A DNA stretch of 64,000 nt, from contig NZ_WOFO01000014.1 in the NCBI RefSeq assembly GCF_010993705.1, positions 27,777 to 91,776 on the forward strand, given 5' to 3'. Of the stretch, positions 27,754 to 37,422 are shown piece after piece. The notes beneath the pieces are model-generated. The model ran no database searches, was not told the origin of the DNA, and saw nothing but the letters and a program-made list of their open reading frames with translations. Position 1 is the first letter of the stretch; each line of letters starts with the position of its first letter. Position numbers and translations under genes: made by a program. The DNA comes from Cyclobacterium sp. SYSU L10401 (GTDB lineage Bacteria; Bacteroidota; Bacteroidia; Cytophagales; Cyclobacteriaceae).

Positions 27754-29355
27754 TTAATTTCCTCCGTCCCACCATGTTCTGGTGATCCAGTCATCACCTC
27801 CCATTCGGGAAATGGCACTGTTTAATGATTCCTGATTCACACTACTTTCACCGGCAGGATAGGGTTGCCTACGCGGAATCTGGCCTGAGGAGAAGTTGCC
27901 AGGGAAATTTACGGGCGTCAACTCCGGGTACCCGGTTCGCTTCCAGTTATTCCAGGCCTCCACATAATTGGCAAAAATACTGGTCGTGGCCCAAATCTGC
28001 TCATTAATCATTTCCAGGGCAGCTTCAGTCGTACTCTGATCAAGTGAATTTGACTCCAGGTAATTGGTCGCATCAGCAGGAGAAACGCTTCCACCTCCAA
28101 ATTTTCCAAGTGTAATAAAGGCTCCTTCTACGCCATTGCTATAGAGATCGGATGCAGAGCCCGAAGCAAAACCCCGAACAGCGGCATCAGCCAGCAAGAG
28201 TTGAACTTCAGCATATGTCAGGGCAAAAATGGGGGCATCTCTATCTCTGTAAATTCCGGTTGGCCTGGAGTAAGCTCCAATCAACGCAACATCTCCCCCT
28301 GAACCAGTCGGGCCGGGAAAATCAGGATGATTTGAAATATCAAACTGACCCCCTGTCAGGTCATAGCCATTTGGTAGACCAATTTGAACATCCGGATCAG
28401 TGTTTCCTGCAATCACCCCATCTCTATTGGCAGCCAGACCGGCAGGTGGTACTTCTGCCACGATAGGTAGCCTCGGATCATTGGTGGACTTCAGGAAATC
28501 AATCATATTATCAGACCACCTGACTTCATAGACATCATCTACTACATTCAACGCATTGGCATTTTGATTGGCATATCCATTGGCCTGGTCAGAAGGAATT
28601 AAGGCATCATCATCGGTAGAATCAAAAACCCCTCCGGCTACTGCTTTCTGTACCCAGGTCTCTGCGGCTGCGGGATCTACGTTGACAAGTCGCAGGGCCA
28701 TTTTCAGCATCACGGAATAGCCAAACTTTCTCCATTTGGATAGGTCTCCATCATAAATTACATCATTCCTGATCGGATCTGCGGCCGGATTGAGGGAATT
28801 CAGGGCAGCCTCCAGGTCGGTCAACATGGCCATATAAGCCTGAGACTGGCTATCAAATTCAGGTTGCGTAATCCCCTCTTCTGCCTGAAGTCCCTCAGAA
28901 TAAGGCACATCGCCATAGACATCAGACACAAAGGACAGTGCACTTACTTTGAAGATCTCTCCTACGGCCATCAAATTGGTCAGTTCGTTCAATTCTGCCA
29001 GGCTTTGCATCTGGTTAAGCCTGGAGGCTACGGTATAACCATTGTTCCAGACTCCCTGAATATAGGAGTTGGTACTTCCGGATATCACATATTTATCTGC
29101 ATTGGAATAGTAATTGGCTCCTCCTGTGGAGGTAGAAGCCAAAGCCTGAATCCACATGCTCTGGAATAGTATCGGACCTGAATACCCGGTAAGCATATTT
29201 CCATATCCGTAAGTAGCCACAGGCAATATGAGGTTTGGATCAAAAATATCAGCACCGGGCCTGTTGGGATCTGTATTTAGCTCTTCAAATCTATCATCAC
29301 AGGAAGTGATGACCAAAAAGCTGCACAGCATAAATAAATTGATATATTTTTTCAT
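27754..29355 (-). CDS. SusD/RagB-like nutrient-binding outer-membrane lipoprotein
   Basis: 533 residues. Lipoprotein signal peptide ending in VITSC (Cys 19) and then CDDRFEELNTDPNRPG, the start typical of the SusD-like_2 family. TPR-like helices follow, and the C-terminus has the NEQIWATTSIFANYVEAWNNWKRTGYPELTP stretch shared by this family. It forms the lid over the SusC channel and captures the nutrient at the cell surface. It is encoded 2 nt after SusC, hence one operon. No enzymes accompany the pair, so the ligand may be a peptide or a glycan processed elsewhere. Confidence 0.93.
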   Translation of the reverse strand: MKKYINLFMLCSFLVITSCDDRFEELNTDPNRPGADIFDPNLILPVATYGYGNMLTGYSGPILFQSMWIQALASTSTGGANYYSNADKYVISGSTNSYIQGVWNNGYTVASRLNQMQSLAELNELTNLMAVGEIFKVSALSFVSDVYGDVPYSEGLQAEEGITQPEFDSQSQAYMAMLTDLEAALNSLNPAADPIRNDVIYDGDLSKWRKFGYSVMLKMALRLVNVDPAAAETWVQKAVAGGVFDSTDDDALIPSDQANGYANQNANALNVVDDVYEVRWSDNMIDFLKSTNDPRLPIVAEVPPAGLAANRDGVIAGNTDPDVQIGLPNGYDLTGGQFDISNHPDFPGPTGSGGDVALIGAYSRPTGIYRDRDAPIFALTYAEVQLLLADAAVRGFASGSASDLYSNGVEGAFITLGKFGGGSVSPADATNYLESNSLDQSTTEAALEMINEQIWATTSIFANYVEAWNNWKRTGYPELTPVNFPGNFSSGQIPRRQPYPAGESSVNQESLNSAISRMGGDDWITRTWWDGGN

Positions 29356-29357
29356 AA

Positions 29358-32300
29358 TTAGTGCAATTTGAAATTTAAGTTGAATCCAATAGATCGGGTG
29401 GGCGGCAAGTTGGTTCCTTCAATTCCCAGGTAGTTGATATTGGCACCGAATGTAGCCTCAGGGTCAATATTCTCGGTCTTTCTCATCAATATGGCCAGGT
29501 TTCTAGCCACAACTGACGCTGTCAACCCCTTAAATACAGGAACGGAATTAAACCACTTTTCCGGGAAAGCGTACCCAAAAGTCAATTGGCGGAGCTTGAT
29601 AAAATCACCGTCGACCACACTGGTTCTGGTCACATTCTGCACGAGTGCCTGATAATAGTTTTCAGCAGGTGCCGTGATTTCATTGGTGGTGATACCGTTT
29701 TCTCTACCAACAAGGGTGTTCTGATGCAAGCCCCTGAAGTGCGAATAAAATTCAGTGGCGGACAATACTTTGTTTCCAAAGTTATAATCTACCAAAAATG
29801 AAAAGGATACGCCTTTGTAATTAAACTCGTTATTCCATCCACCATAATGCGTGGGCAATACAGAACCCCAATTTTTAAGCTCTCCCCTTACCGGCAAACC
29901 GGAATTATCTACTACGATGTCTCCATTGGCATCGTACTGGTAATCATAAGCCCTGATTTGAGGACCAGGAAGACCAGGAACATAAGCCGTAACAGCATTC
30001 CCAAGGGTCGCCCTGTTCTGACCCAGATTGATCGGGTTGTTGTCCAGGTTAGTGCTCAGCACCTCATTTCTCACATTGGTAAAGTTGAATGAGGTTTTCC
30101 AGGTAAAGTCCGTGGTCTGTACCGGTATAGCGGTCACCATCAATTCCAATCCTTCATTATTGGTTGATCCGGTGGCTACTACTGCACTGTTAAAGCCTGA
30201 AGCGATACTGTAACTTGCATTCATGATCTCGTTATTGGTCGTTTTCGAGAAATAAGCCACGTCAAAAGTCAGCCGGTTATTCAGGAAACTTAGATCCAGC
30301 CCCAATTCAATTTCGTCCGTAGTGAACGGTTTCAAGAAAAGATTGGGCAGACTCAAGGGAGATGATCCGGCTGCTACTCCATTAAAAGAGTTGGCTGAAT
30401 TGTAGTAAAACTGGGTTTGGTAAGCTGCGAAAGGTTCGCCACTTGTCACCGCATAAGAAGCCCTCAATTTACCGAAATCCAGGGCAGGAATATTCAGTAA
30501 CTGATCAAACAGAAATGCTCCCGTTACCGATGGAGAGAAGATACTGTTGTTGTTGGTCGGCAAGGTACTGTATACATCATAACGTCCCGTGGTAGTCAAG
30601 GTCAGAAAGTCCCTGTATCCAAATCCCACGGAGTAGAAACCCGAAACCACTTCCCGCTCATTAAACCCATAAGATCGGTTAAATACCTCTACATTGAATG
30701 GGGAATACAATCCGGGAATCACGAACCTGGATCCGCCTACGCCCACTTCCTCGAACCTGTTGTTTCGGAAGGTGCCTCCTAAAAGGGCATCTACTGAAAT
30801 ATCTTCATTCAGCATCAGATCGGCACCAAACAAGGCATCCACATTTAATTCGGACCTGTTGGATAAACTTCTGCTGTTGAGGTTACCTTTTAAATCTGCT
30901 GAGAAGGCAATACCGGTAGGATCTACTCCGAAAAAGTCATCGTTAGACACATCATTTCCCATACGGAGCAAGGCATAGACCTTAGGCGTAAAGCTATATT
31001 TGGCCGAAAGGGTGGAAATTGTTCTTTTTCTCCCCCTGTCATTGATCCCTCTATTGGTGATAAAATAGGGGTTGGTTACAAATATATCATCACTAAAAAC
31101 AATTTCTCTTCCTTCCTCATCGTAGCCGGGTGCAAATATACTCGGCGCAATATTGGGAGCCAGGAACAAAAAGTTGTTCGGGTTTTTAGGGCCATCACTC
31201 AGGTTTGGAATGTTGGTGCTTTTCTGATCAATGTAATTGATCATGGCAGACACATTGAGTTTATCAGTGATATTCTGGTCAACATTCAGGTTGATATTCA
31301 GCCGGTCGTTACCACTGTTGGGTACAATGGAGTTGGAATTCAGGTTCGAAATGGAAAGCCTGAAAGCACCATCTTCTCCAAGTCCTTTGGAAACCGATAC
31401 CGAATTGGTCACATTGGTGCCTGTCCGGTAAAAATCCATGTAATTTTCACTGGAAGGGGCATAGGGATACTCGTTACCATCGTATCCGATCACAGTGCCT
31501 CCCATGGGTTCACCCCAGGCAAATCTTCCGGTAGTCCGGGCATCGGCTTCGGATTGTGGTCTTTGTCCACCTCTACCCTGTCCATATTCATTCTGAAAGT
31601 TGGTGAAATCCATGCCCTGGTCTGTCATCACGTTCAGGTTATAGCTGAGTGACCAGTCCCCTCCTTTTTTAGCGGTTTTGGTGGTTATCAAAATGACCCC
31701 ATTGGAAGCTCTTGCACCATAGAGGGCAGAAGCTGCCTGGCCTTTAAGTACAGTCATCGACTCGATGTCATCAGGGCTGAGGTTACCGATTCCATCTCCA
31801 TTGTCTGATCCTCCCCATTGGCCTGCTGATCCTCTTTGTGAATTATCCATGGGCACCCCATTTATAACAAATAGAGGAGATCCTGTTCCCGAAATACTGG
31901 GAAGACCACGAAGCACAATGTTGGAGGATCCCTGGGGACCACCGTTGGTTCCTTTCACCACCAAACCAGCGACCTGACCTGTCAAGGAATTGGCAACATT
32001 TGGTTCCCTTGCTTTGTCCATCACATCGCTGTTGACAGTCGAGACCGCATACCCCAGTTTTCTTTTTTCCTTGGTCAAACCGAGAGCAGTCACCACTACC
32101 TCATTCAATTCACTGGCATCTTCAGACATTTCTACATCCAGTTGGCTGCGGTTTCCTACCGTAAACTCCTGATTTGAAAAGCCTATGAATGAAAATACCA
32201 AAACGGTGTTTTCATTGACATTAATAGAATATTTTCCGTCCACATCAGTGGTCGTACCGGTTTGATTTGTCTTGTCCAGGACGGTAACACCGGGGATAGG

Positions 32301-32417
32301 CGTTCCATCCTCCTCAGCCACAACAGTGCCTGTCAGGACCCGCGTTTGGGAATAGGCCTGAACGCTCAAAAAAAGCATTAAAGCCAATCCATACATGATT
32401 GATAAAATTATTCTCAT
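29358..32417 (-). CDS. SusC/RagA TonB-linked outer-membrane protein
   Basis: 1019 residues: signal peptide (1-23), carboxypeptidase-regulatory-like domain (27-110, LTGTVVAEEDGTPIPGVTV), plug domain (about 115-230, with LRGLPSISG and ALYGARASNGVI, the SusC signature), then a 22-strand barrel to the end (NLNFKLH). It takes nutrients through the outer membrane using TonB/ExbBD energy, with SusD as its partner. There is no N-terminal signalling extension, so it does not drive an anti-sigma cascade. The leader region is the long AT-rich gap upstream. Confidence 0.95.
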   Translation of the reverse strand: MRIILSIMYGLALMLFLSVQAYSQTRVLTGTVVAEEDGTPIPGVTVLDKTNQTGTTTDVDGKYSINVNENTVLVFSFIGFSNQEFTVGNRSQLDVEMSEDASELNEVVVTALGLTKEKRKLGYAVSTVNSDVMDKAREPNVANSLTGQVAGLVVKGTNGGPQGSSNIVLRGLPSISGTGSPLFVINGVPMDNSQRGSAGQWGGSDNGDGIGNLSPDDIESMTVLKGQAASALYGARASNGVILITTKTAKKGGDWSLSYNLNVMTDQGMDFTNFQNEYGQGRGGQRPQSEADARTTGRFAWGEPMGGTVIGYDGNEYPYAPSSENYMDFYRTGTNVTNSVSVSKGLGEDGAFRLSISNLNSNSIVPNSGNDRLNINLNVDQNITDKLNVSAMINYIDQKSTNIPNLSDGPKNPNNFLFLAPNIAPSIFAPGYDEEGREIVFSDDIFVTNPYFITNRGINDRGRKRTISTLSAKYSFTPKVYALLRMGNDVSNDDFFGVDPTGIAFSADLKGNLNSRSLSNRSELNVDALFGADLMLNEDISVDALLGGTFRNNRFEEVGVGGSRFVIPGLYSPFNVEVFNRSYGFNEREVVSGFYSVGFGYRDFLTLTTTGRYDVYSTLPTNNNSIFSPSVTGAFLFDQLLNIPALDFGKLRASYAVTSGEPFAAYQTQFYYNSANSFNGVAAGSSPLSLPNLFLKPFTTDEIELGLDLSFLNNRLTFDVAYFSKTTNNEIMNASYSIASGFNSAVVATGSTNNEGLELMVTAIPVQTTDFTWKTSFNFTNVRNEVLSTNLDNNPINLGQNRATLGNAVTAYVPGLPGPQIRAYDYQYDANGDIVVDNSGLPVRGELKNWGSVLPTHYGGWNNEFNYKGVSFSFLVDYNFGNKVLSATEFYSHFRGLHQNTLVGRENGITTNEITAPAENYYQALVQNVTRTSVVDGDFIKLRQLTFGYAFPEKWFNSVPVFKGLTASVVARNLAILMRKTENIDPEATFGANINYLGIEGTNLPPTRSIGFNLNFKLH

Positions 32418-33034
32418 AACTCGTTAATAAGGTTAGAAATAAATTGATTAAAGGAATTGCCAGATTTCACCTAAAATTTTCCTTATGGTTTTGATACTTT
32501 CAGGTCATTGACATTTAAGTTGAGTTGATAAACTTAGTGCGGGGGAATAACTTAATTGCCAGGACTTTAACCATGGAAATTTTTAAACGAAAAAACAGCC
32601 AATTGTTTCATTACCTAAAGGTATGCATTATCTGATTTCAAAAAAAAGAGTTTTCATAATTTTTTTATTAAACACCTTTTCTTTGGTAAGATTATTTTTA
32701 AAGTCACAGTCCAATCCTAAGGTCAAAATAAAATTTATTCCTTTCAAAAATTATATTTCGACCAGGCCTTCAGGAAAAATAAAAAAATCAAGTAAATGAG
32801 GGGGCGTTTCTATATATTAAAATCCAGCAAGAAGCTTTCCCCTCTAACAGATGGAATGAGGGGATATAAATCTTATAACCAGGAGATTGCCTGCAACAAG
32901 ATTTTTATAGTAAAACTGTATCCTATAATCCAGGCAAATATCCTGCGAGCGGGGAAAAATAAAAAATCCGGGCCTTCGCTCAACACAACTTCTACATTTT
33001 GCGTCTGGTCATCAAAACCAAAAAACTACATCCC
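32418..33034. other. 617-nt AT-rich divergent intergenic region
   Basis: This region lies between the first susC (minus) and a small lipoprotein gene (plus). I see no gene and no exact TAnnTTTG in a useful position for either side. It has several A/T homopolymer runs. A long leader or regulatory RNA upstream of susC is possible but nothing in the sequence proves it. Confidence 0.5.
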
Positions 33035-33454
33035 ATGAAAACAACCGTATTTACTTTTGTGCTCGGCCTATTGTTTTTTTCCTGCATGGAAAATGAAGAC
33101 CTATCTGCCCTCGGTTCAGAACCATTCCCAGTGGGAAATTGGAGCAACCTGAACTATCAGGAAAATGGCTTTGCCATGGAGAAGGTAAATCAGCTACAGG
33201 AAAATACCTATGGCTACCGCTTTTTAAGCGATGGCAAATTGATCCACAGGGCCAATAGTGGCTGGTGTGGTACCCCACCCATTGTCACCACAGACTATGA
33301 AGGCCGCTGGGAAAAGGATGGGGATATCCTTAAAGTAAATGTCCCCTTTTGGGGTGGAACCCATGTCCAGGAGTGGAAGATTACCAGCACTTCCGGTAAT
33401 ACCCTGCAAGTGGAAGTAATCAGCGAAGACAGGCAAATGGACGGCAACTCCTAA
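33035..33454 (+). CDS. Small lipoprotein of unknown function
   Basis: 139 residues from ATG 33035 (an open frame extends 12 codons further but lacks a signal). MKTTVFTFVLGLLFFSC is a lipoprotein signal. The mature part has a WSNLNY stretch, GFAMEKVNQLQ, GYRFLSDGKLIHRANSGWC and EGRWEKDGDILKVNVPFWGG, which reads as a small beta-sandwich or lipocalin-like domain of the kind that reports a level of something as 'extent of change'. I do not recognise a named family. It stands alone between susC and the CheB/CheR fusion. Confidence 0.75.
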   Translation: MKTTVFTFVLGLLFFSCMENEDLSALGSEPFPVGNWSNLNYQENGFAMEKVNQLQENTYGYRFLSDGKLIHRANSGWCGTPPIVTTDYEGRWEKDGDILKVNVPFWGGTHVQEWKITSTSGNTLQVEVISEDRQMDGNS

Positions 33455-33502
33455 TAAATGGAAAGATCCTTTTCCCACTGGAAAAAAACGAACAAAGCAT
33501 AG

Positions 33503-33538
33503 GAGGAAACTGGACGGGAAAATCATTTCAGTTTCCTC
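33503..33538. other. Stem-loop in gap between lipoprotein and CheB/CheR genes
   Basis: GAGGAAACTG (33503-33512) pairs perfectly with CAGTTTCCTC (33529-33538) over 10 bp with a 16-nt loop. No T-run follows on either strand, so it may be a transcript-end hairpin rather than a classical terminator. A weaker TTTTCC/GGAAAA hairpin lies just before it. Confidence 0.45.
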
Positions 33539-33671
33539 AAAGCTACTTTCTAAAAACGAGACGGTAAGAAATCAGGTTTTCGAACTTTCATCAGACTCAT
33601 GTCCTTTCATCATAGAAATACCGAGTGGGTGGTGGCAAAGATAAAATGACCCCTGTCTTCTCATGTCCCTT

Positions 33672-36600
33672 TTATTGCACTGGAGCTTTCTTAAAATAAA
33701 TTTTAAAGGTACTACCTTTACCCAGTTCACTTTCCACTTCGATGTCTCCGCCGGCATTGATGATCGTCTTTTTGACCAGGTACAAGCCTACCCCACTGCC
33801 TTCCACATGATTGTGCGCCCGCTGAAACATTCCGAAGATTTTCTTTAATTTATTTTCGGGTATCCCCAATCCATTGTCCTGTACAGAAAGTAGCGTAAAG
33901 TCAGCAGATTCCTCCGACCTTATCGTCACTTCAAGGGCTCGATCAGGGGACCTGTACTTGATGGCATTACTTAATATATTGGATAAGATACTGCGTAAGT
34001 TTTTTCTGGCAAAAGAGATTTCCGGTACTTCTAAATCCAGGTGAATGGTGACGTCTGACTTCACGATCAGGTCATTCATGCTAAATTCAACTTCCTCCAA
34101 AAGCTCCTTAATATTGACATCTTCATAGCCGCCTACCTCGTTCTCAATTTTCGAAATATCTGAAAGCTCCTTGATAATCATCGTTAGATTGGAAATTGAC
34201 TTGATGATCACGTCCATGGTTTCCTGGTCTTCCCTGGTTGGCAATTCTATGGACTCTTTTAAAAAGGAAACAAGAACCCCCAAATTGGCCAATGGGGCTT
34301 TCAAATCATGCGAAACAGCGTAAATAAAGGTGTCATGATCCGCATTGATTCTTGAAAGTTTGTCCTGCACCTTCTTTAATTCGGTGATATCATTAAATGT
34401 GATTATCGCTCCACTATTTAAATTATCAAGCTGTTTGACGTAAGGCATGGCAATCATCTGGTACCACCTTCCTTCCAGGGTTTGTACTTCTTTATTAACA
34501 GTAGCTGAGGAAGCAATCACCTGTTTGATATCATCCATTAAAGTAGAGAATCTAATATTGGTAGAAATATCACTGATGAGTCGTCCGATATCGCTTTCTT
34601 TCAGGTTGACCTGACGGATGGCTGAGGGTGTGAATTTCCTGAGAATTAAATCCTTATCTACATAGAGCTGGGCATTGATGGTGGACTTGAAGTAATTATT
34701 CAAGTCATCATTTAAATCGGCCAGCTCTTTTATCTTCAGCTGGTATTCATTGTTTACCGTTTGCAGCTCCTCATTGACCGACTGAAGCTCTTCATTGGTG
34801 CTTTGCATTTCTTCATTACTGGAAATCAGTTCCTCGTTGTATGAAGAGATATTGTCATTGGAAGCAGCCAGGGCATCATAGGCTTCCCGTAGCTTTGCTT
34901 TGGCTTCAACGAGTTCACCTTTCATGTCTTTAATGAATTGGCTGGTTTGTGCTTCCATCTTAAAGACATCAACTGGGGTGTCGGAGGTGTTTTCCATCTC
35001 AGCCTCGCTGAATAAAACAAGCATGACATTTTGATCCGATGGATCCTCTGAAAGAAAAGGTTTTACCGAGACATTGATCAGGTGTTGTTCACCTTTAATG
35101 GAAACCTTTACATCTACTACCTTTGCCATACCACCGGTCTTTACGGCTTTGTGTAACGTGGTGGCGGTGGCTATGGAAAGCTCCTCAGGCAACATCTCAA
35201 GCAGGTTGAAATTAAATATTTTTGGAAGGAGGTATTTCTCATAGTCTCCACAGGTCTGAATGATTTCAAAATCAGTATCCACCCATATACCTGCCCCATA
35301 GCCGGATTCCTCCAACAAGGTTTGGTTGATGAGTTCCGTTAGGTTACTCTTGATGGTATTCTTTTGGATGCTCGCATTGTAATTTGGGTTGACCATTCGG
35401 TTTTCAAATCCGGGAGTGCTATAAGTAGTATCACGAAAATACCGGGCAACTTCGACGCTTTGAAAAATTCTCCACTTTTTGTCCACCTCACTGAAATATT
35501 TTCTCAAATCCCCCAGACTTTCACTGGGACCCAAAAATAAGTAGCCACCCTTATTCAGGCAGAAATGAAGGGAAGAGAGGATTTTCTTCTGTAAAAGGGG
35601 GTTGATATAGATCAGCAGGTTCCTGCAGCTAATCAAATCTATCTTTCCATAGGGTGGTTGCTTTACGATATCATGGTCAGCAAAAATGATCATTTTCCGG
35701 ATATTGTCCCTTACCTTGAATTGATCCCCTTGCCTGGAAAAGTACTTCTTGAGCCGTTCCTCGGAAACGTTCCTGTTGATGTTCTCAGGGTAGACTCCTT
35801 TCGAAGCATGCTGCAAGGCTGCTTTGTCAATATCACTGGCAAAAATCTTTACTTCAAGATTTTTTCTTATTGCCGTAAGGTGTTCCGCAATTAGTATGGC
35901 CAGTGAATACGCTTCCTCCCCGGTAGCACAGCCCACTACCCAGACCTTCAAAGTATCCACCTGCAATTTGTTTTCTACGATGGCAGGGATAATTTTTTCT
36001 TCTATCACCTCAAAAGCTTCCTTATCCCTGAAAAATTCAGTGACACTTATCAGAAATTCCTTGGCAAGAAAATTGATTTCATCCGGGTTTTCTTTTAAAG
36101 AGTCAGCATATTCTCTCAGTGAGTTAACCTTACTCCTGGTCATTCTTCTCACGATTCTTCTAATGATGGTAGGGCGTTTGTACTCTGAAAAATCAAGGGG
36201 AGTGTTTTCCTGGATCAGATCAAGAATATTGGATAATGCGGCTTCATCGATATCGGTGATTTTCTCACCGAAATTACTCTCTAACAGATCTCTTTTCAGG
36301 TAGGATATGATTTCACCGGGAATTTTTTCGGGAGGCAGTACCACATCTGCATTACCCGATTCAATGGCACTTCTGGGCATTCCGTTAAACTTAGCTGTTT
36401 CAGGGTCCTGTACGATCACATATCCTCCATTTTGCTTGATGGCTGCTACGCCTTTGGTGCCATCCGAACCAGTGCCCGAAAGAACCACAGCAATGCTCTT
36501 ATCCCCCTGGTCAGCAGCCAATGCATCAAAGAATATGTCTATGGCAGTATTGGGTTGGCTGGCCCGGCTATCGGTCAAAAACAAACATCCCCCTTTGATG

Positions 36601-36872
36601 GTCATGTTTTTTCCCTTCGGTATGAGGTAAACACGGTTAGGGGATACAGGCATTTGGTTTTCAGCAACTGATATTTCCAGCTTGCTGTGCTTGGCAAGGA
36701 GTTCGGCCATAAAGCTTTTATGGTCAGGTGAAAGGTGCTGTATGATCACATATGCCACCCCGTCTTCCGGGGTATGGTCAAAAAGCAAATGAATGGCCTC
36801 CATTCCCCCTGCGGAGGCACCTATGGCTATGGTATAAAAATCTTGGTTTTGGTCCTCATTGTTTTTCTTCAT
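33672..36872 (-). CDS. CheB-CheR-PAS-histidine kinase fusion
   Basis: 1066 residues from ATG 36872 (19 more codons are open upstream). CheB methylesterase (about 10-195): GASAGG (Ser20), QHLSPDH (His46), SGTGSDGTKG (Asp about 138), without its usual receiver domain. CheR methyltransferase (about 205-475): VWVGCATGEEAYS for SAM, and SCRNLLIYI. A PAS-like region (530-640), a long coiled coil (about 650-740, rich in NEELQS repeats), a PAS domain (745-855), then HisKA (SHDLKAPLANL) and HATPase_c (LSNAIKYRSP, DNGLGIP, GSGVGLYLV). Such fusions act in sensory adaptation outside classical chemotaxis; no chemoreceptor or che gene is near. Confidence 0.93.
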   Translation of the reverse strand: MKKNNEDQNQDFYTIAIGASAGGMEAIHLLFDHTPEDGVAYVIIQHLSPDHKSFMAELLAKHSKLEISVAENQMPVSPNRVYLIPKGKNMTIKGGCLFLTDSRASQPNTAIDIFFDALAADQGDKSIAVVLSGTGSDGTKGVAAIKQNGGYVIVQDPETAKFNGMPRSAIESGNADVVLPPEKIPGEIISYLKRDLLESNFGEKITDIDEAALSNILDLIQENTPLDFSEYKRPTIIRRIVRRMTRSKVNSLREYADSLKENPDEINFLAKEFLISVTEFFRDKEAFEVIEEKIIPAIVENKLQVDTLKVWVVGCATGEEAYSLAILIAEHLTAIRKNLEVKIFASDIDKAALQHASKGVYPENINRNVSEERLKKYFSRQGDQFKVRDNIRKMIIFADHDIVKQPPYGKIDLISCRNLLIYINPLLQKKILSSLHFCLNKGGYLFLGPSESLGDLRKYFSEVDKKWRIFQSVEVARYFRDTTYSTPGFENRMVNPNYNASIQKNTIKSNLTELINQTLLEESGYGAGIWVDTDFEIIQTCGDYEKYLLPKIFNFNLLEMLPEELSIATATTLHKAVKTGGMAKVVDVKVSIKGEQHLINVSVKPFLSEDPSDQNVMLVLFSEAEMENTSDTPVDVFKMEAQTSQFIKDMKGELVEAKAKLREAYDALAASNDNISSYNEELISSNEEMQSTNEELQSVNEELQTVNNEYQLKIKELADLNDDLNNYFKSTINAQLYVDKDLILRKFTPSAIRQVNLKESDIGRLISDISTNIRFSTLMDDIKQVIASSATVNKEVQTLEGRWYQMIAMPYVKQLDNLNSGAIITFNDITELKKVQDKLSRINADHDTFIYAVSHDLKAPLANLGVLVSFLKESIELPTREDQETMDVIIKSISNLTMIIKELSDISKIENEVGGYEDVNIKELLEEVEFSMNDLIVKSDVTIHLDLEVPEISFARKNLRSILSNILSNAIKYRSPDRALEVTIRSEESADFTLLSVQDNGLGIPENKLKKIFGMFQRAHNHVEGSGVGLYLVKKTIINAGGDIEVESELGKGSTFKIYFKKAPVQ

Positions 36873-37214
36873 CGTGTTGGGGTTTGGTGCAGTATGCCAT
36901 GCATGGTACTCATTTGATTCCAAAATCAAATGAAATTTCTGGTTGGTTAGCCCATAATTCCCCTGGATGCCTATTCAGGTCCTTTATCTTGACGACGCCT
37001 GATCCTGCTTTCTGGTGCCTGGTATGCAATGTACAATAAATTTCATCAAATTAGGAATTTAGCTCTTTATAATAATTTAATATTGAAGAGAAAATCTTTA
37101 AGATATATCATATATCATCTGGAATTTATTATATAAAACATAAAAAATAAAATAGCTGTGATTAAACCCGAAAATGCATTAGGAATTCTATTACAGACTG
37201 AAATTACTTCAAAA
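36873..37214. other. Gene-free gap upstream of the CheB/CheR fusion
   Basis: Between the CheB/CheR start and the repeat-bearing small frame. It is AT-rich from 37040 to 37200 and presumably holds the promoter of the fusion gene. I see no exact promoter octamer, hairpin or gene. Confidence 0.4.
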
Positions 37215-37340
37215 TCAGTCAATCGTTGCGGTGTTCAACTTCACCATAGCGGTGCTAGATTCTAAACTACCTGATTTTCTTGCCATTTCAGCTTTCATAA
37301 CTAAACCTAATACATCATCCGGATTAAACGGATCAGGCAT
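37215..37340 (-). pseudogene. Short frame or gene fragment containing the second copy of the 59-bp repeat
   Basis: From ATG 37340 (complement) the frame encodes 41 residues beginning MPDPFNPDDVLGLVM and ending MVKLNTATID. The middle matches the plus-strand reading at 5627-5686 at 15 of 20 residues. The opposite strand also gives a good match (PDFLAISAFITKPN), so the coding strand is uncertain. It is divergent from mscS. It may be a relic of a longer gene; no known family was recognised. Confidence 0.35.
37269..37327 (-). repeat. 59-bp dispersed repeat, copy 2
   Basis: The reverse complement aligns without gaps to 5628-5686, 50 of 59 identical. Both copies lie at gene borders. CCTGATCCGT also occurs immediately upstream of the conserved block here and 18 nt upstream in copy 1. 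Confidence 0.6.
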
Positions 37341-37422
37341 AAAAAGCAAAGGCTTACTTTGGCATTCCGGTATGGATATCCAGAAATTTTTGACTACTTT
37401 TCTTTTCAAAATTGCCTTATAA

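Noticed and set aside
32418..33034. Possible riboswitch upstream of susC1
   Set aside because: No conserved riboswitch core or terminator-like pair was found, only AT-rich sequence.
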